From Tetradesmus obliquus (lineage: Eukaryota > Chlorophyta > Chlorophyceae > Sphaeropleales > Scenedesmaceae): a stretch of 64,000 bases of DNA. Where the stretch lies: contig CP126194.1 in assembly GCA_030272155.1 (NCBI GenBank), positions 2,471,501-2,535,500 on the forward strand, in the 5' to 3' direction. Within the stretch, counting starts at the first letter, position 1, and each line of letters opens with the position of its first letter. Shown piece by piece: positions 52,005 to 63,801 of this stretch. The notes beneath the pieces were generated by a model that was given only the letters and a program-made list of their open reading frames with translations, was not told the origin of the DNA and ran no database searches. Made by a program: the position numbers and the translations under genes.

Positions 52005-52464
52005 TCTGTCACTTGAACTGCCGCCATAACAATATCCCTCTCAGCCAGGGCGCATGTGCGCTGCGTTACCCATGAACATGATAAGAATCAACAGGTATTG
52101 GGACCCTCGTGCCCTACAAGCAGCCTGCTGCTGCCCCGTCACAGTTCAAGCCTGGCTCCTGCATGTGCACCAGATGCAAAGCACATGCACTGGCACCTTT
52201 CCCCACTACAGCACACTGACTGACAACCAAGCAGGCTGGAATAGTTCCACCAAAGTTTCCATGTTGCCCATGTGCTGCCGTTCAGCCACAACAAACATCC
52301 TGCCTCCCTCCGCAACAACTGCCAGCCTGCAGAACCCCATCGCCCGCAGCAACAAGCCAGCTGCACAAGCTGCTGCTCCCCACCCAGCCCAACACACGCA
52401 AGTCCTACACACAAACCCTACACACAAGGCACTCTAGCCAACCAGCCAGCAGAAGCGCCTCTGT
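52005..52464. other. Short intergenic region before TOC75 3' end
   Basis: No gene seen. It holds the region upstream of the small minus-strand frame and the 3' end of TOC75. No clear poly(A) signal on the minus strand. Confidence 0.35.
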
Positions 52465-55400
52465 CTAGAAGCGCTCGCCCCACTGCACAAACACCGCGCC
52501 AGTGCCGGCGTTGCAGTCGCGCGCGTACTCAAACCTGCACGCCCCGAGCGCCTTCAGCCCAAGGCCATACGTGGCACCATGCCCCGCCTTCCGGTAAAAC
52601 TCCGTAGGGCTTCCTGCAAGGCTCCTGCTGCTGCCCAGGTCGCTGCCAAGCTCCGCAAACGCATACAGCGTGCCCGGCATCTTCTCACTATAGTTCTTCA
52701 GTGGCAGCCGCACCTCCGCTGCTGCCTCCACAAACCTCCTGCAAGCGCCCAGCTCTCCAGGACTGTAGCCCCTCACACTATACGGCCCTCCCAGCGTGAA
52801 GTAATCATAGCTGCCCATATCCCCGAGGCAGTTGCCCACCCTGCCGTGCAGCACGAGCGTGTTTGGGGCCTTGCGCTTGAGCCACACGTCATCATCAGTC
52901 AGCGGGGCCAGGCCTGGCAGCTGCATGAAGTGTGTGAGGGAGGCCACCATGCGGTTGTACAGGCCGCCAGAGAAGCCCAGCTTGCGGCCGCCCGGCAGCG
53001 GCACCTGCAGGTTGAGCCCCTGGTCCACCTGCAGGGGTGGTTGGGAGTTGGGAGTGACGGCAAACAGCAGCGTAATTAATGAGGCTGTGAAAAGGCATGA
53101 AACACGCGGAGCTGGCGGGCAGCGGCACCTGCAGGTTGAGCCCCTGGTCCACCTGCAGCAGGTGGCATGCGCAGCAGGCAGCAGCAGGGCGTGTCAGCTA
53201 TCTGGCTGGTAGAAGGTAAGGTAGGATACAGGTGTGTCAGGCTGGCAGCGGCACCTGCAGGTTGAGCCCCTGGTCCACCTGCAAGGGTGGTGAGGGTAGC
53301 AAAGAGTGTTGGCGGCAACATCAGACAGAGTTGATTTGACAGACATCAGGCATTGCACGGGATGCATGAGCATTGCGGTTGATGCAAGAAGAAATTGGCA
53401 GAGCTGCCAGGGAGTGGTCAGCTGCAGCTCGAGACCTGCACTGGCCTGCGGCCCAATGGCAGAGCACCAGCCGACATGCTCGTCAGGTGCTTGCCAGACC
53501 CCTGCAGCCCTCAGCCACGCCTGAAGTCAAGTTAAGTATATACACAGCAGATGTGTCGCACACAGCAGCATTTATATCGCTGCACAGCCGCCGACCTCAC
53601 CTGCAGCAGCATGCGCGTGCCGAGCTGGTTGCCATTGACAAACTGCACGTTGTCCATCGCCGCAAAGCCCTGGTAGCTCAGGCTGACGTCCTTGCCTGTG
53701 CCAGACAGTGTGGTGGGAGGGCCGTTGTCTGCATAGTAGCCGCGAGACACCTTGGTGCCCTTTACCACTGCCTGGCCGTTTTCATCCACGGTGCTGATGT
53801 TCTGCAGCAGCAGGTTGTGCTCAACTTTGTTGTCCTGGCCGCCTGCGGGGAGACGAGAGCCGGTGCAAAAAGTGCAGTGCAGCGGAGGCAGAGAAAGTGA
53901 ATGCTTGCTGAGATGTGATGCTGTGGCCTAGCGCGAATGCAGCACAGAGCAGGTTGCACAGGTTGCCCCATGATTACACGATCCAGAGAGGCGTAAGAGG
54001 TTCGGCAATGTGTTGAAGCAGTGTAGCGCAGCATGGATGTAAGGGACAACAATAGATGTAATGGGTTGTAACAATGTCCGATATGGCTCATTGAGTCCAA
54101 GCCACTGCTGCGGGTGTGCTGAATGCACCCAGATGTGTGTGATCCAGGAGACACGCTCACAGCCGTGCACCGTGCCTCACTTCAAATTTCTGCATTGTTG
54201 TGATTCTCATGGGGAATCGGTCAACGGATATCATGTGTGTCATCCTCGGCACAGATCAGCCAACAACACATGTAGCCTCACTGCAAACTTGATGCCACAG
54301 AGCCACTCACATAGTACACACGCAGAACCCACCAATGCACAGGCAGGGCAGCAACTGCCAAGAAGATGCTTCCGTGCAAAACTGCAACCGCACCATCACC
54401 ATGTGCTCCATCGCGTGCAACTGCTATTAAAGGGTGCCTCATTTAAACTCTCTGCATTTTTATCCTCATGGATTGTCGGTCAACGGATATCATGCATTAA
54501 TCCTTGGCACATATCGACCAATCACAGACGTAGCTCCCACTGCATCGATCAGACAAGACTGGCGCACGCTGCACCACACCATGCACAAGCAATACAGCAA
54601 GCACAACAGTGTGGCATGCACAACGGAGACAAGTCATCCACACATGTTCAGCACAAGGAACTGTCACTGGAAGGTGCCTCATTCCAAATTTCTGCATTTT
54701 TTGATCCTCATGGGGAATCGGTTGTGTTCCTTGTTGTTGTAATCCTAGGCGCACTCCTGCTTCCAAGTCCTGTGCATCCACGTCATTATAAAAGTCGCAG
54801 GTAACGCACATTGCAATCAGACATGCAAACATAATCTGCACTCACATGGCAGAGATCCACATCATTCAGCTCACAAAACCCACCACACAACGCCATCATG
54901 CCCCGTGCACCATCCTGGCCCATGTACAGTCTCACCGCTGTTACATACCAAGGTGGGTGTGTTACCCTACTGCATGTGTCCCAATGATTTGGACCAAATC
55001 TGCTGTCCTGTGTGCGAATCAACGCTGTGCCTCTCACCTGTGTGGCTGGTCCAGGCCTTGGCTCCAAACCTGTCCACAAACACAGGCGGCACGTCGCTCT
55101 CCGCGCCTGGCGTGAACACGGGAGACATCTTGCGCGTGTTGAACACCTGCACACACCAAGCAGCAGCATGAGCAGCAGCAGCAGCAGTGTACAGCCCTGT
55201 CAGCACCCCGCTGACCTTCATAGATGCTGCACTCAGCACACTTCAAACAAGCACAGCGCACACAGCTATGCATTTGCAAGCCAACTGACACAGCCATTCA
55301 TATGTACAGCATCCCCTGTTGCACGCATCCCCACCTGCACGTTGCGCGTGGTGTTGGGCGCGTAGAAGGGCTCCGTGTAGCTCATCTGGAAGCCCAGGTC

Positions 55401-58400
55401 CGCAGCAGGGTTGCGCCAGTCGCTGCTGCTCAGGCTCAAGCTGAGGCTCTGGCTGTCGCCAAACAGGTTCTCGTGTGTGAGCTCCACGCTGCCTCCGGGG
55501 ATGAGGGACTGGCGCGTGACCTGGGGCACGCCGTCCTTCATCTGAAAGGCCCAGTCCAGGTCCAGCTGCGAGTTTGAAATATAACAAATAACAAGTGACA
55601 TCATATTGCAATGGCAAGTGACAAAACCCGAATCAACCATTGCCCTGCATGTCCTTGCACATTGATGTGTTGCTGGCGCTGCCGCTGGCTGTGCTGTTCA
55701 AGCCAAGCAACAAGGACTGCAGGAACAGCAGCTTGCCGACATCGCACAAACATGTGATAAGCACACACAAACACACAAACACGTGTGCACAGGCCCGCAC
55801 CTCCATGGACTTTGGCGCCACCTCCTCCACCACCACGCGGATGTTGATCTTGCTTGGATCAGACATGTCCTGCTCCGGCTCGATGTTGATCTCCTCGATC
55901 AAGCCACAGGCGTAGATGTTGTTGATGGCATCCTGGCCGTCGTCGATGTGGTAGTGCTCGCCCTTCTGCGGGGTGGAAGCAGGCGGCAGCAGCAGCAGCA
56001 GCATTTTATGGACAGGGTGATGGTGAAGGAGGGGCAGCATGCAGGGAGACAGGTCAGTTGAAAAAGCTTGTTCCGAATGCACTGTACAGTTGCTGGCATC
56101 ACAACTAATCTCACTCTCAACAACTGCATATCCGATCAAGCACCACCACAACGAGTCTGATTTCATCACGTTCTGAACCTTCAAACCCCACACTCAGTGG
56201 GGTGTAGGGTTCAGGACGTGATGAAACCAGACTCGTTGCGGTGGTGCTTGATTAACGATGCCCGCCGCGCCCACCTTGAAGCCATCCGCGGAGATCATCC
56301 ACACATTGGTCAAACACCCGCCAACAACAGGTCAACACTGACCAAGTCCTGAACCCTAACCCCATTATCTGGTCAAACCCCACCTTGAACCCCGCCGCTG
56401 AGATGATCTTCTCAGCAGGCACCACCTCCCCCTGGCTGTAGATCTCATTGTCGCTCTCGCCGTTGCGCGGCCGCTCGTAGCGCACGGACACGTTGTTGAC
56501 CTTGGCCTCGATCACGTTGGCGCGCAGCGTGCCCTCCTCCATGCCGTCAAAGTAGCCCACATAACAGAAGGGCAGCCCGCGGTCCTGGTACCTGCAGTGG
56601 TGGCAGCAGCAGCAGTAGCAGCAGGCAGTTCTAGCAGGCACATAAGCAAGGCGGTTACAAAAATGGGTGGCAGCAGGTCTGATCCTGGCTCTTTCACTCT
56701 CTCCACACTGTACAATAACTTCTCAATCTTCTGCCTGGCTGTGTTTATCAGTACGCACATCACACCAGACCAGGCCTCACTCCTTGGCACATGTTGCATC
56801 ACTCCTTTCCCACTCGTTGTTGCCCCACATCACACCAGGCCAGGCCTCGCTTTCTCACACATGCTGCCTCACTCCTCCCTCACTCCTTGCTGCCCCGCAT
56901 CTCACTCACCACTTCTCGATCTTCTCCCTGACCTTGTCCATGAGCCCGATGTCGACGCGGTACGGGTTGGGCGGCAGGCAGCTCTTCACGATCTCGTCCA
57001 CCACGCGCTGCGGCATGAGGCTGCTGCCCTTGATCTCAATGGTGTCGATGCCCTCAAACACAAACGGCCTGCAGGGGCGAGGCAGCAGCAGCAGTGGCAG
57101 CGTTTGTATGCATGTGTGTGTCATGCGATGCTGCGTTGTAGTGCCTGGTGGTCTAGCTTGATGCATGTTGATGCCGGTGCAGACTGCACCACCCGCGCAG
57201 CTGCAAAGCATTGCCTGATGCGCAACTGCTAGGGAAGACGCTGCAGCGTGCACTTCCACTCCACAGCAGGTGCTGCGCAGAGCAGCAACTGCACTGCTGC
57301 ACTGTTGTACTGCTGTGCTGCTGTATTGCTGTGATGTGCTGATGCAGTGCTGCTGTGCATGCGGCTTTACCTGAACTTGTAGATGACGCGCTGGTGGTTT
57401 GACTTGTCATCAACGTACTCGGTGCGCACATCAACTGACGCAATGTACTCATCATATTGCCTGCAGCAGCAGCAACCAATAAGGACAGACGCGGCAGGCA
57501 GCAGTGCAGAATGCAACTTGGTGAGTGTGACTGTCCTGTGAGTGTGATGGTCGACTCCAGATGCCAAGGCAAGCACTAGTGCAATGCGTTCAGGCACCAA
57601 GTACACCATAACACGCACCGCAAAACATGCAGGGCAGCATTGCGTGATCATTGAATTTCTTCTGCTGCAAAACTGCTACATGCTGTCGCAGCCCTGCCAA
57701 GCCCTCCCACATGCTGTCACCACCCTTAGCTGCTGATCATCAGCTCGTTACTCCACACCCACAGCTCTGCAGGCATCCCCTCTGCTCACCGACATAACTG
57801 CCTACTACCCCCAGCAACCTGCCACACTATCTGCACTTCCGCCTGCCATCTGGGCCACTACATTGCACCACAGTGCGATCCATCACATCAATCGCTCTAC
57901 CACGCCACTCACAGCTCCAGCTTGCGCCTGTCCTCGATGATAACCTGCACAAATCAACTGCAAACCCACCCCCCACCATCTGCCACGCCATCTGCAGCAT
58001 CACAATGCATCACACCCAACAGCAACCTCACAGCTCCAGCTTGCGCCTGCCATGCCATCTGCACTGCCGTTTGTCATTTGCGCTGCAATGCACCACAACG
58101 CTGTCGCCGAAACCAAACAACCAATCAAGCTCTTGCCACTCACAGCTCCAGCTTGCGTCTGTCCTCAATGATGTCCTGCACAAACCAACTGCAAACCCAC
58201 CCCCACCATCTGCAACACCATCCGCCGCATCACAATGCATCACACCCAACCGCAACTGACAGCTCCAGCTTGCGCCTGCCATGCCATCTGCACTGCCGTC
58301 TGCCATCTGCGGCAATACAATGCACCACAACCAATCAACCAATCAAGCTCTTGCCACTCACAGCTCCAGCTTGCGCCTGTCCTCGATGATGTCCTGCGCA

Positions 58401-59194
58401 TCAAAGTAGAAGCCCTCCTGCACAGCCAGCAGGTCCTTCAGCTCCCCGCTGCGCGGCAGCGCCCCAACCTCCGGCCAGCCCTCAATCACAACCTCCACGC
58501 AGCGGTGCGTGCCGTGCCGCTGGCTAGGGTCCAGGCCCTCGCGGTTCTCTGCAGCCTCGGTTTCCGATGTTACGAGCAGTGCGGCGCGGGTTTCGGCCTC
58601 CGGGCCAACCGGCTCCTCCTCTGATTCGGTTATGTCCATGCCGTCATCCTCCTCCTCTCGCTGCTGCTCCTCCTCCTGCTGCTTCTTGCTCTTTTTGCTC
58701 TTCTTCTTCTTCTTGGCGGGCTTGTCCTTGTCGTCTGCTGCTGCAATGTCAAACAGCGGGCCGCCGCTGCCGCCGCTGCTGCTGCTGCCACCAAAGCCCC
58801 AGCCCCAGCCCCAGCCACTGCCACCGCTGCCGCCAGCACCCCAGCTGCCGTTGCCGCTGCCACCGCCGCCTAAGCTTGGCAGAGCTGCTGCTGCTGAGCC
58901 CAGCGCGGCGCCGCCCAGCAGCTGCTGCTGCCGGCTGCGTGCTGAGCTGCTAGGTGCTGCTGCTTGGCTGCTGTTGCTGCTGCTGCTGCTTGGGCCTGCT
59001 GCATCTTGCTGATGCTGCTGCTGATTGCAGACTGGCTCCGGGCCGCTGCTGCTGCTGCTGCTACTGCTGCTGCCTGCCTGCAACCTGCATTGCAGGGGCC
59101 TCCGCTGCAGAGCTTTTGGCTTAACTGCTGGAGCTACTCCTGTTCTAGATGTAGGGCATGGAGCCCGGCCTAGCAGGCTATGTGACGATAGCAT
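52465..59194 (-). CDS. TOC75: TOC75, chloroplast outer-envelope protein import channel
   Basis: Nine exons encode 866 residues: 58362-59194, 57371-57460, 56910-57068, 56384-56591, 55801-55965, 55335-55565, 55038-55146, 53601-53842 and 52465-53028. All phases agree. It is the beta-barrel pore of the TOC complex (Omp85 family). The N-terminus has a Ser/Arg-rich transit peptide, a Gly-rich stretch (GGGGSGNGSWGAGGSGG) as in the bipartite TOC75 signal, and an acidic/Lys segment. POTRA domains follow (VVIEGWPEVG, FEGIDTIEIKGSSLMP, DDGQDAINNIYACGLIEEI). The barrel has FFTLGGPYSVRGYSPGELG-like YFTLGGPYSVRGYSPGE and ends with VFVQWGERF. The ATG at 59194 is the first Met in frame. Decoy duplicates of splice boundaries lie in three introns, and one intron carries an almost perfect foldback. 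Confidence 0.95.
53118..53283 (-). repeat. Two decoy copies of the TOC75 last-exon start
   Basis: A 40-base sequence (acceptor CTGCAG plus the first exon bases, coding VDQGLNLQVPLP) occurs three times: 52994-53033 (functional), 53118-53157 and 53244-53283. The copied 40 bases are identical. Confidence 0.92.
54171..54762 (+). repeat. Three dispersed-repeat copies in a TOC75 intron
   Basis: Copies at 54171-54280, 54431-54540 and 54671-54762 share the core TTTCTGCATT, a TCCTCATGG block and GGTCAACGGATATCATG or its alternative ending GTTCCTTGTTGTTGTAATCC. The third is nearly identical to 45666-45752. Confidence 0.85.
56135..56252. repeat. Foldback: 57-base inverted repeat with tiny loop
   Basis: Left arm 56135 to about 56191 and right arm about 56197-56252 are reverse complements with about five mismatches and one bulge. 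The loop is about five bases. It lies inside a TOC75 intron. Confidence 0.88.
56266..56292 (-). repeat. Decoy copy of a TOC75 exon end and donor
   Basis: This resembles 56384-56410, the exon end coding ISAAGFK and the following gtgggg donor. The copy reads ISADGFK followed by gtgggc, about 118 bases downstream in the transcript and right beside the foldback. Confidence 0.7.
57907..58300 (-). repeat. Four decoy copies of the TOC75 exon-1 end and donor
   Basis: Copies of the exon-1 end (coding DRRKLEL) plus donor start near 57907, 58028, 58137 and 58257; the functional one is at about 58357-58395. They alternate in two types, so the array is best seen as about two 215-230-base units. Two of the four keep a gtgagt-like donor. 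Confidence 0.85.
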
Positions 59195-59961
59195 GTTCTG
59201 TTTGAGAAGCAAAGGCTGCTACGTAGCACACGCAACCAGCTCTTGATCGTAATCAGACAAGTACCATCTACAATTTATATTTATGTAAATCGCAGCATTC
59301 AGGCCAGCCCTAGGCTGCGGGCCGAGTGTGCAGGCCCCTTCCTGCGGGATCTGCTGCCTGCTGGTATACACGCAGTGTTAGATCATCCAGCTCAACTACA
59401 ACCGTTTACGTAAGGTGTCTAGGAGCCAATGTGAGGCCCTTTCGGTCTGGTCAGCAAGCGGCCGCAACATGCGATGTTATTCCTGATGCTGAGGCTTGTG
59501 TGCAGTTCTGCTAATGCTGAAGCTTTCTCTGTGTGCTAAATTTGCATCCAGTAAGCTCTACGCTTCTGCAACCTGCGTGCCTAGTCTCGGCACCGTACGC
59601 CCTTTGCTCGTGACGTTGAGTTCTGGCTGCCCGTATCATTGAATACGGTTCTGAAACATACACAACTCCTTTTTAGACTTCAAACAAGGGGCACACAGCT
59701 CCACACCAGAGATCGCGCCAAACTCTGGATACCAAAGTCACTGGGCTAGTACTGCCTGATGCACAGACGGCAGGCTTGCACGTGAGGCATCTTTGGCTGC
59801 ACAGCGCGAAGCTTTAAGACATTTCTATGCCTCGTCACACTAGACATGGCGGCAGACAGTGTGGCCTGTCACATCTGGGTGCGTTCCACGTTCAACCGCG
59901 TCTGCACCTCAGCTGCAGGTGCAAAAGTCTGTTCAACACAAGTTTGTCTGAGTTGTATGCA
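59195..59961. promoter_or_regulatory. TOC75 promoter side and GH32 3' side
   Basis: On the minus strand the AT-rich element at 59268-59285 (plus-strand ATTTATATTTATG) lies about 80 bases above the TOC75 ATG and is a fair TATA candidate. The remainder has no recognised gene and borders the GH32 stop at 59962. Confidence 0.4.
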
Positions 59962-60873
59962 TCAGCGCCCTTCCCAGGTAGAGCCCATCGCATGCATGTT
60001 CACGCCCTTCGCCACAGCACGGCTCCCGACAGCCAGCAGATACACACCCTGCGGCGCCGCAGCAGCTGAGCAAGGCGCCGCAGCACCTGCCAACGCCCCC
60101 TCCATCAGCACAGGCGCTGCATTTTGTGCATGTGCACATGCATCTTCCTGCCTGGCGTTAGACTGGGCAGTCCCACTCACCACAGCAGCTGCGCTGCCCC
60201 TGCAGTTCTGCCTGCCTACCAAGGGCTCTGCATCCTGCACCTGCGCTGCTGCTCCCAGTACCTGCCCCAATCCTTCCATGCTGCTGCAGTGTACACCGCT
60301 TGTAGTTTGACCAGTAGATGCCGCTGCATTATTGCTGCTGCTGTTATTAGGCCAGACCCCGCGGTACAGCCTTGTGCTCATCACCTGGCCATCCCCGCAG
60401 AACACCTCAAGCAGCGAATAGTCCAGCAGCAGCCGCAGCTGCAGCGGCTGCCCAGCTGCCATGCGCAGCTTGCCTTGCAGCTGCCGCACACCATCTGGCA
60501 GCCTGGCATTGCTGCGGCCACTGCTGCCCGCACCAGCAGCTGCTTCATAGCTATGCTGTCCCACACGACTGATGTCTTCTGCTGCTGCTGGTGCTGGGCC
60601 AGCTGGATTGTACTTGGCAAAGAGCTCTGATGGTGTGGATGCAGATGCCTTGCCTGCTGCAGATGCTGGAGCTGTGCCGGGCAGCGCCAGCAGCTCTGCT
60701 CCTACGCCAGGCCCCAAAGTAAATACAAGCGTGCAGGAGTCAAAGTCATACAACAGCACAGCGCCTTCGCCAGCTGCCGCAACGCCTGCGCTGCTGCTCT
60801 TGCTGTTCTGGGGTGCTGGCCAAGATGGCAGGATGATGCCAGCAGAGCAGCTGCTAGTGCCAATGCTGCAGTT

Positions 60874-60909
<36 letters not shown>

Positions 60910-63281
60910 CTGCAGCGTGATCTCCAAGTCAAAGAAGCTGCTGGGGATGCCGCCGCCAATGCGCCTGTCCCCGCATGGGCAGCAGAAACAAGACAAGACA
61001 CTGGTTCAGTGTGTTGGCCACAGTTGCTGCGAGTCAACCGAGTAGAGAGTGGCCAGCAGCTAGCAGCCGTACATTATACTAATGACGCACCATGCACATT
61101 GCAGGAAGACCATGTGCGGCCAATGCGTGATGTGAAATGTGCAATGATTCACTGCATTCGGAATGCCTGACGCGCAAGGCAACGCTGTGATCACTGCCTG
61201 TCACAATTTCCACAATAAGCAGTCATGTCCTCTCCCTCGGTTCAAAGTATCACACAACACCACAGTAGTGTAATGTGACAAGCCGGCAGCATCTTTGTAC
61301 AACAGCGACGAGGCACACACGGCCCTCCCACTCACCTAGGCACACAGGGCTGCAGCTGCAGCTCCGTCACACTCCAGGCCGGCCCAGTGTGCAGCAGCGC
61401 CAGCTCAGGCAGCGGCTGCTGCAGCAGGTGACCCTCAGGGCTGAGCAGCAGCTGCCGCGGCAATGAGATGGCCCCTGCGTAGCTGGGTTGTGCAGTGTTA
61501 TTGTCAGGCCTTGGCTGCTGCTGGCGGCTTGGCAGCTCAGGGAGCCAGCCCCACAGCAGCAGCCGGCTGCGGCTGCTGCCATCCTGCACAGCAGCAGCAG
61601 CAGCAACGGCCAACACAGTATTGGCTGTCATGTCTGGTCAGCACTGACCTGTATGGCACTACTGGTGGGGTCTTTATAAATAGGAGGTGTTAGCAACAGC
61701 CTGCATCACCCTCGGGTGCTGCACATTCTCCTCGCACTTGCCCACTGCCCAGACCAACAGCAAGTTGAACAGCCAGCCACATGTGAGCATTTATCAACAA
61801 ACAATTCCCACCTGTGCAGGCACTGACAGCAGGTTGGGTGCATACAGCAGGTCCCCTAGGTCCAGCCGGGTGGGGCCGGCAGCAGCAGCCAGGTCAAACT
61901 TGCCATCCCTGTAGCGGCCAAGCCAGCAGATGCAGCCCGTGCCGCTGCTGCTGGCAAAGCCTCCTGAGATGCTGAAGAAGTGGCCGCGGCAAACTTGTGC
62001 TGCTGTAGCATCTGCGGCAACAGACATGGCGTAGGTCCTCAGGAGTCCTGCTGAGTCAGCAGCGTGCTTCAGGTGCGTGATGCCGCTGATGCAGTAGCTA
62101 TCTCACGAAAGTTGGTGTGATTCTGCTGGCGGGGGCCGCCGACTGCTGCCATAAAACAACACAGCACTGCCAGTGTTTCAGTTGCTACGCAGAGGGCAAG
62201 GCAACATCAGACCGAAGCAGGCGCAAGAGTTCCAAAACTCATCCAGCTGGTATGCGAGGATGTATGCACGCCAGCGCAGGCCCGTGCCCTTACCTAAGCT
62301 GCTGCAGTTGCCGTGCTGCCCTGGTGCATGCTGCCGCAGCGGCAGGGCTGCCAGCACCGGGCATTCCCACACCACGCCCTGCTCCGGCCTGCTGGCGGTA
62401 CACAGCAGGCCCTCGTACCGCCAGCCTGCAGAAAGACACACAGGGCGTGGCAGCAGTCACAGCAATTGTTGGTGCTTGCAGCAGAAGTGCTACTGACAGT
62501 GCCTGCATGCTGAGCTTCACCACATGCAGTGCAGAGCATGCATTGTGTGAACAGAACTGTCAAAAAACGTCAGATTTTTTGTGCTACACCATCGCAATGA
62601 CGCTGCATGAGGCTGCTAGGCCAGTAGCCCAGTAGCGTCGTGCTTGAGTAATCGTACAGTGTACACAGTGGCATAAAGGCGGCCCTGCTCTGGCCTGCTG
62701 GCGGTACACAGCAGGCCCTCGTACCGCCAGCCTGCAGGAAGACACACACAGGGCGTGGCAGCAGTCACAGCATTTGTCAGTGCTTGCAGCAGTAGGGGTA
62801 CTGACAATGCCTGCATGATGGAGCTTCACCACAGGCAGAACACAGCCGGCCCTCGTACCGCCAGCCTGCAGCAGCACAACCGGAATGTGGCAGCAGTGGT
62901 GGTGATATACTGTGGGTGCTGAACACTCATATTTAGTCGTGCTGCTGACGGTTTCTGCTTGCTGCTGCTTCACCACAGGCATTCGGTTGCACTGCATGCA
63001 TTGTGAGCAACAAGTAAGCAAGCACCAGCACCGCAACCGGCAGCCGCACTCGAGACGCACCTGACAGCAGCTGCTGTGAGGAGTACACCAGCGCAGTGCC
63101 CCTGGCGGCTCGCCTGGGATCACCAGCCACTGGTGGATCAGCAGTGGCACCTGCTGCTGCCACTGCTGCATCTGTAGCGGCAGCGGCAGCAGCCGCTGCT
63201 GGTGCTGCTGCTGCATGTGCGCCTGCTGCTGGTGCAGAGCTACATTCAGCAGCAGCCACACCAGTGCTTCGGCCACAAACA

Positions 63282-63346
<65 letters not shown>

Positions 63347-63801
63347 GTCGCCTGCGCAGGGCAGGCCAGTGCCTGGCTGGCGTATGCCTGCGCCTACCAT
63401 GACCCTCCAGGTGCTGCCGTTGGAGGGGCTGGGACGTTCAAGGATGAAGGGGTCCCTGAGGGGGGCAGGACGGCAGGCAGGCAGGCAGGCAGGCCGGCGG
63501 GCGGGCCGGCGGGCAGGTGTTGTTCAACTCAAGCCAGCTGGTGCATGTAGCCTACAGCACAGCCTGGCTAACTGCTGCATCTATCCTCTCACACCCCAGG
63601 GAGCTATGGATTTGGCATACTGGAGAACATAAGACTTGAGCGGCAGGCACTACCCGTTGCACTGCCTGCCTGCATTGCACTGCTGCGCTGTGCTGCTGCG
63701 CTGCTGTGCTGCTCACCTGAAGCAGTTGAGGCACTGGCCTGGGGGAGGTGCAGGCAGCCAAGAGCTAGGCAGCTTGCGCCACTGCAGCAGGAAGGGGTCA
63801 C
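59962..63801 (-). CDS. Glycoside hydrolase family 32, beta-fructofuranosidase (5' end outside window)
   Basis: Exons in the window: 63717-63801, 63061-63455, 62294-62425, 61812-62011, 61336-61583 and 59962-60964, phase-consistent, giving about 687 residues. The N-terminus with the NDPNG nucleophile box lies beyond 64000; 63802-64000 looks like intron. Seen: DPFLLQW, APPPGQCLNCFRDPF (the RDP motif, split by an intron), WRVMVGAG, GTALVYSSQQ, VVWECPVL (the EC motif with the acid/base Glu), LDLGDLLYAPN, RLLLWGWLPE, AGAISLPRQLLLS and, in the C-terminal sandwich, LLDYSLLEVFCGDGQV. The enzyme should cleave sucrose or fructans. Odd points are a polyAla insert of roughly 80 residues inside the catalytic domain, long Ala/Ser inserts in the C-terminal domain, and decoy copies of the EC-motif exon start. 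Confidence 0.9.
62683..62985 (-). repeat. Two decoy copies of the GH32 EC-motif exon start
   Basis: Units of about 150 bases at 62683-62835 and 62844-62985 repeat the functional 62378-62535 segment: exon start GWRYEGLLCTASRPEQG, acceptor CTGCAG and upstream intron. Neither copy retains the WECP catalytic segment. Confidence 0.88.
63283..63344. repeat. (CTG)n tract encoding polyAla inside the GH32 domain
   Basis: About 20 CTG units on plus, read as GCA on minus. They encode a run of about 20 Ala between the RDP and EC motifs, unless the tract is part of an unrecognised intron. Confidence 0.85.
63472..63517. repeat. (GGCA)n microsatellite in GH32 intron
   Basis: About eight GGCA units followed by GGCGGGC variants, lying close upstream (transcript sense) of the acceptor at 63455. 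It is the same unit as in the symporter intron. Confidence 0.9.
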
